Source: Bacillota bacterium (GTDB taxonomy: Bacteria; Bacillota; Clostridia; Acetivibrionales; DTU013). From it: a stretch of 7,416 bases of DNA. The stretch is taken from contig JAEYON010000063.1 of NCBI GenBank assembly GCA_023411645.1, positions 1 through 7,416 of the forward strand, written 5' to 3'. Below, piece after piece: positions 6,243-7,416 of this stretch (its first letter is position 1; every line of letters begins with the position of its first letter). Position numbers and translations under genes: made by a program. The notes under the pieces are model-generated. The model was not told the origin of the DNA and made no database searches. It saw only the letters and a list, made by a program, of their open reading frames with translations.

Positions 6243-6296
6243 AATCACCATGCACATTGTCTTAGTTTTAAGGTAATGGCATGGTGATTTTGTTTT
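6243..6296 (+). terminator. long two-part hairpin, likely operon terminator
   Basis: A perfect 11-bp outer stem (AATCACCATGC 6243-6253, GCATGGTGATT 6279-6289) continues, after one bulged A (6254), into a 9-bp inner stem with two wobbles (6255-6263 with 6270-6278) and a 6-nt loop. T-rich sequence follows (6288-6296). A 20-bp stem with a T tract is a plausible terminator. It is unusually long, so a small palindromic repeat element is an alternative. Confidence 0.55.
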
Positions 6297-6535
6297 GTGT
6301 AAAATGTGAAACTCGGAAATCGTGTTGGAAGCAGAAGAGAATAAGAAATAAGGAAAGAAAAGAGGATGATATTTTTTGTTTGAATTAACAATGTAACAAA
6401 TCTACGCTGCAAAAGGGAAGAAATTAACAAGGAGCTGTACAGATTGCTTGAGCAGTGGATGAGCTCATATAATAGGACGGAAGTGTAGTAGAAAAAGGAA
6501 AATATGAACCCGATCCAGATTCAGATTAATATTTG

Positions 6536-6564
6536 TTGCATAAATACACAATACTATGTATAAT
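6536..6564 (+). promoter_or_regulatory. promoter of the carbamoyltransferase-like gene
   Basis: TTGCAT (6536-6541) and a consensus TATAAT (6559-6564) are separated by 17 bp. The -10 lies 34 bp before the start codon. Both hexamers are covered by candidate ARG boxes. Confidence 0.75.
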
Positions 6565-6570
6565 TATACG
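6537..6570. promoter_or_regulatory. tandem ARG boxes (ArgR/AhrC operator)
   Basis: Two 14-bp sites fit the general ARG-box form TGNATWWWWATNCA with one mismatch each: TGCATAAATACACA (6537-6550) and TGTATAATTATACG (6557-6570). Their centres are 20 bp apart, about two helical turns, as expected for an ArgR hexamer touching paired boxes. They overlap the -35 and -10, so arginine-dependent repression is the natural prediction. The consensus is A/T-rich, and A/T-rich promoters match it by chance more easily. Confidence 0.6.
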
Positions 6571-6597
6571 TTATTAAAGGGTATCGGAGGAATAGAG

Positions 6598-7416
6598 ATG
6601 AGGCACTTCATATCGCTACTTGACTATTCACAGGAAGAGCTTACAGAGTTGTTAAACCGGGCTGACTATTTAGCCAGTGCCTGGAGAGAGAACCGGATGC
6701 CAAACAGTCTTCATGGTATGCAAATAGGACTTTGGTTTTATGGTAATGGTTTTCGTAATAGATTGGCATTTGAAATAGGGCTAAAAGCAATGGGGGCTTC
6801 TATTTCATATATACCCGGTGAATTAGGCAAGGATGAACCTTTAAGCGATATTGGACAATATCTTGCTAACTGGTATTCAATACTGATTGTAAGGGCAAAA
6901 AGGCATAATGACCTGATACATTTATCAAAAAGCTCCAATTTACCCGTAGTAAATGCCAGAACGGAGTTCAGCCATCCATGTGAAATAATGGGAGATCTCC
7001 AGTTTATAAGAAAGTATAGAGGTTCACTTGATGGGCTAAAGGTAGTATTTGTTGGTGAAGTTTCTAATCTTTGCATGAGCTGGTTTGAAGCTGCCGCCAG
7101 ATTTCCAATCAGTGTCACCCAAATTGCCCCAAAGGGATATGAGGCTGGTGAAGACTTATTAAAAGATTCAAATTCAAATGCTGCAGGGAGAATTTTCACC
7201 AGCAATGATCTTGAGGCGAACATAGAAAAAGCAGACCTTATATATACGGACTGTTGGCCATACGCTGATGATATTGAGACCAAACAAAGAATAAAGGACT
7301 TGTTTCTGCCCTACCAGATCACAAAAAGTCATTTATCAAGGTTACACGAAAAAGCTATTTTCCTTCCTTGTCCTCCCGTTACTAGGGGGCAGGAGGTATC
7401 CGCTGATGCTATGGAA
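6598..7416 (+). CDS. divergent ornithine carbamoyltransferase-like protein (3' partial)
   Basis: An open frame of 273 codons runs to the right edge without a stop. GGAGG (6586-6590) is 7 nt before the ATG. The start MRHFISLLDYSQEELTELLN is typical of ornithine carbamoyltransferases (about 300-340 residues when complete). The two-domain fold is traceable: LAFEIG (56-61), SHPCEIMGDL (125-134), GLKVVFVGE (146-154), YTDCW (216-220) and LPCPPVTRG (256-264). Key motifs deviate. The carbamoyl-phosphate loop STRTR reads GFRNR (51-55), keeping both arginines but losing the Ser and both Thr. HPxQ has Glu at 129. The ornithine-binding SMG loop after DxW is PYADD (221-225). HCLP is replaced by PCPP (257-260). 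It therefore belongs to the aspartate/ornithine carbamoyltransferase superfamily but may use another substrate or lack activity. The upstream ARG boxes tie it to arginine metabolism. Confidence 0.85.
   Translation, partial: MRHFISLLDYSQEELTELLNRADYLASAWRENRMPNSLHGMQIGLWFYGNGFRNRLAFEIGLKAMGASISYIPGELGKDEPLSDIGQYLANWYSILIVRAKRHNDLIHLSKSSNLPVVNARTEFSHPCEIMGDLQFIRKYRGSLDGLKVVFVGEVSNLCMSWFEAAARFPISVTQIAPKGYEAGEDLLKDSNSNAAGRIFTSNDLEANIEKADLIYTDCWPYADDIETKQRIKDLFLPYQITKSHLSRLHEKAIFLPCPPVTRGQEVSADAME

Larger units (their letters stand above)
6069..6535. other. 467-bp gap without a convincing gene
   Basis: This A/T-rich gap holds two hairpins (annotated separately) and only short open frames. One of 22 codons (6083-6151) has GAGG about 7 nt before its ATG but overlaps the first hairpin. 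Another short frame ending with the TAG just after 6480 reads ELYRLLEQWMSSYNRTEV, which looks protein-like but has no start. These could be decayed gene ends. The gap separates the operon on its left from the arginine-type gene on its right. Confidence 0.5.

Noticed and set aside
6380..6485. Protein-like short frame ending ELYRLLEQWMSSYNRTEV
   Set aside because: There is no start codon with a ribosome site and no family match I can name; too short to annotate as a pseudogene.
6738..7283. Antisense open frame of 181 codons
   Set aside because: It lies opposite the carbamoyltransferase-like gene, whose + frame has a ribosome site, promoter and clear family motifs. The antisense translation shows no recognisable domain.

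Overview
The window looks like a chromosomal segment of a low-to-moderate G+C Gram-positive bacterium, probably class Clostridia. The grounds are AAGGAGG-type ribosome binding sites, consensus sigma-A promoters, short intergenic gaps and the protein families present. No rRNA, tRNA, CRISPR array, insertion sequence or phage gene is visible. All genes are on the + strand.

Layout. (1) 1-1155: C-terminal part of an FtsX-type ABC transporter permease, cut by the left edge. (2) 1233-2304: a MerR-family regulator with a GyrI-like effector domain, behind a promoter with the stretched 19-bp spacer typical of MerR-controlled promoters, and followed by a perfect 11-bp hairpin. (3) 2337-6068: an apparent transcription unit that starts at a perfect TTGACA-N17-TATAAT promoter. 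It has a roughly 400-nt structured leader with a 16-bp palindrome, an 11-codon leader peptide, competing stem-loops and three terminator-like hairpins in tandem. The leader is followed by a 49-aa very basic protein, an RsgA-type GTPase fused to a C-terminal RNHCP zinc domain, a phosphotransferase of the aminoglycoside/choline kinase fold, and a GNAT acetyltransferase. (4) 6069-6535: a gene-poor gap with a long terminator-like hairpin. (5) 6536-7416: two candidate ARG boxes over a promoter, then a divergent ornithine carbamoyltransferase-like gene that runs off the right edge.

How the parts may work together. Region 3 is the most interesting. The strong promoter, leader peptide and tandem terminators resemble the layout of attenuators ahead of antibiotic-inducible ribosome-protection and ribosome-modification genes. 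The gene set (a ribosome-assembly GTPase paralogue with an extra zinc domain, a small basic RNA-binding-like protein, a small-molecule kinase and an acetyltransferase) would fit a ribosome-stress or antibiotic-response operon. That reading is inference; the individual family assignments are firm. At the right end the putative ARG boxes suggest arginine control of the carbamoyltransferase homologue, although its carbamoyl-phosphate motif and substrate loop differ strongly from true OTCases.
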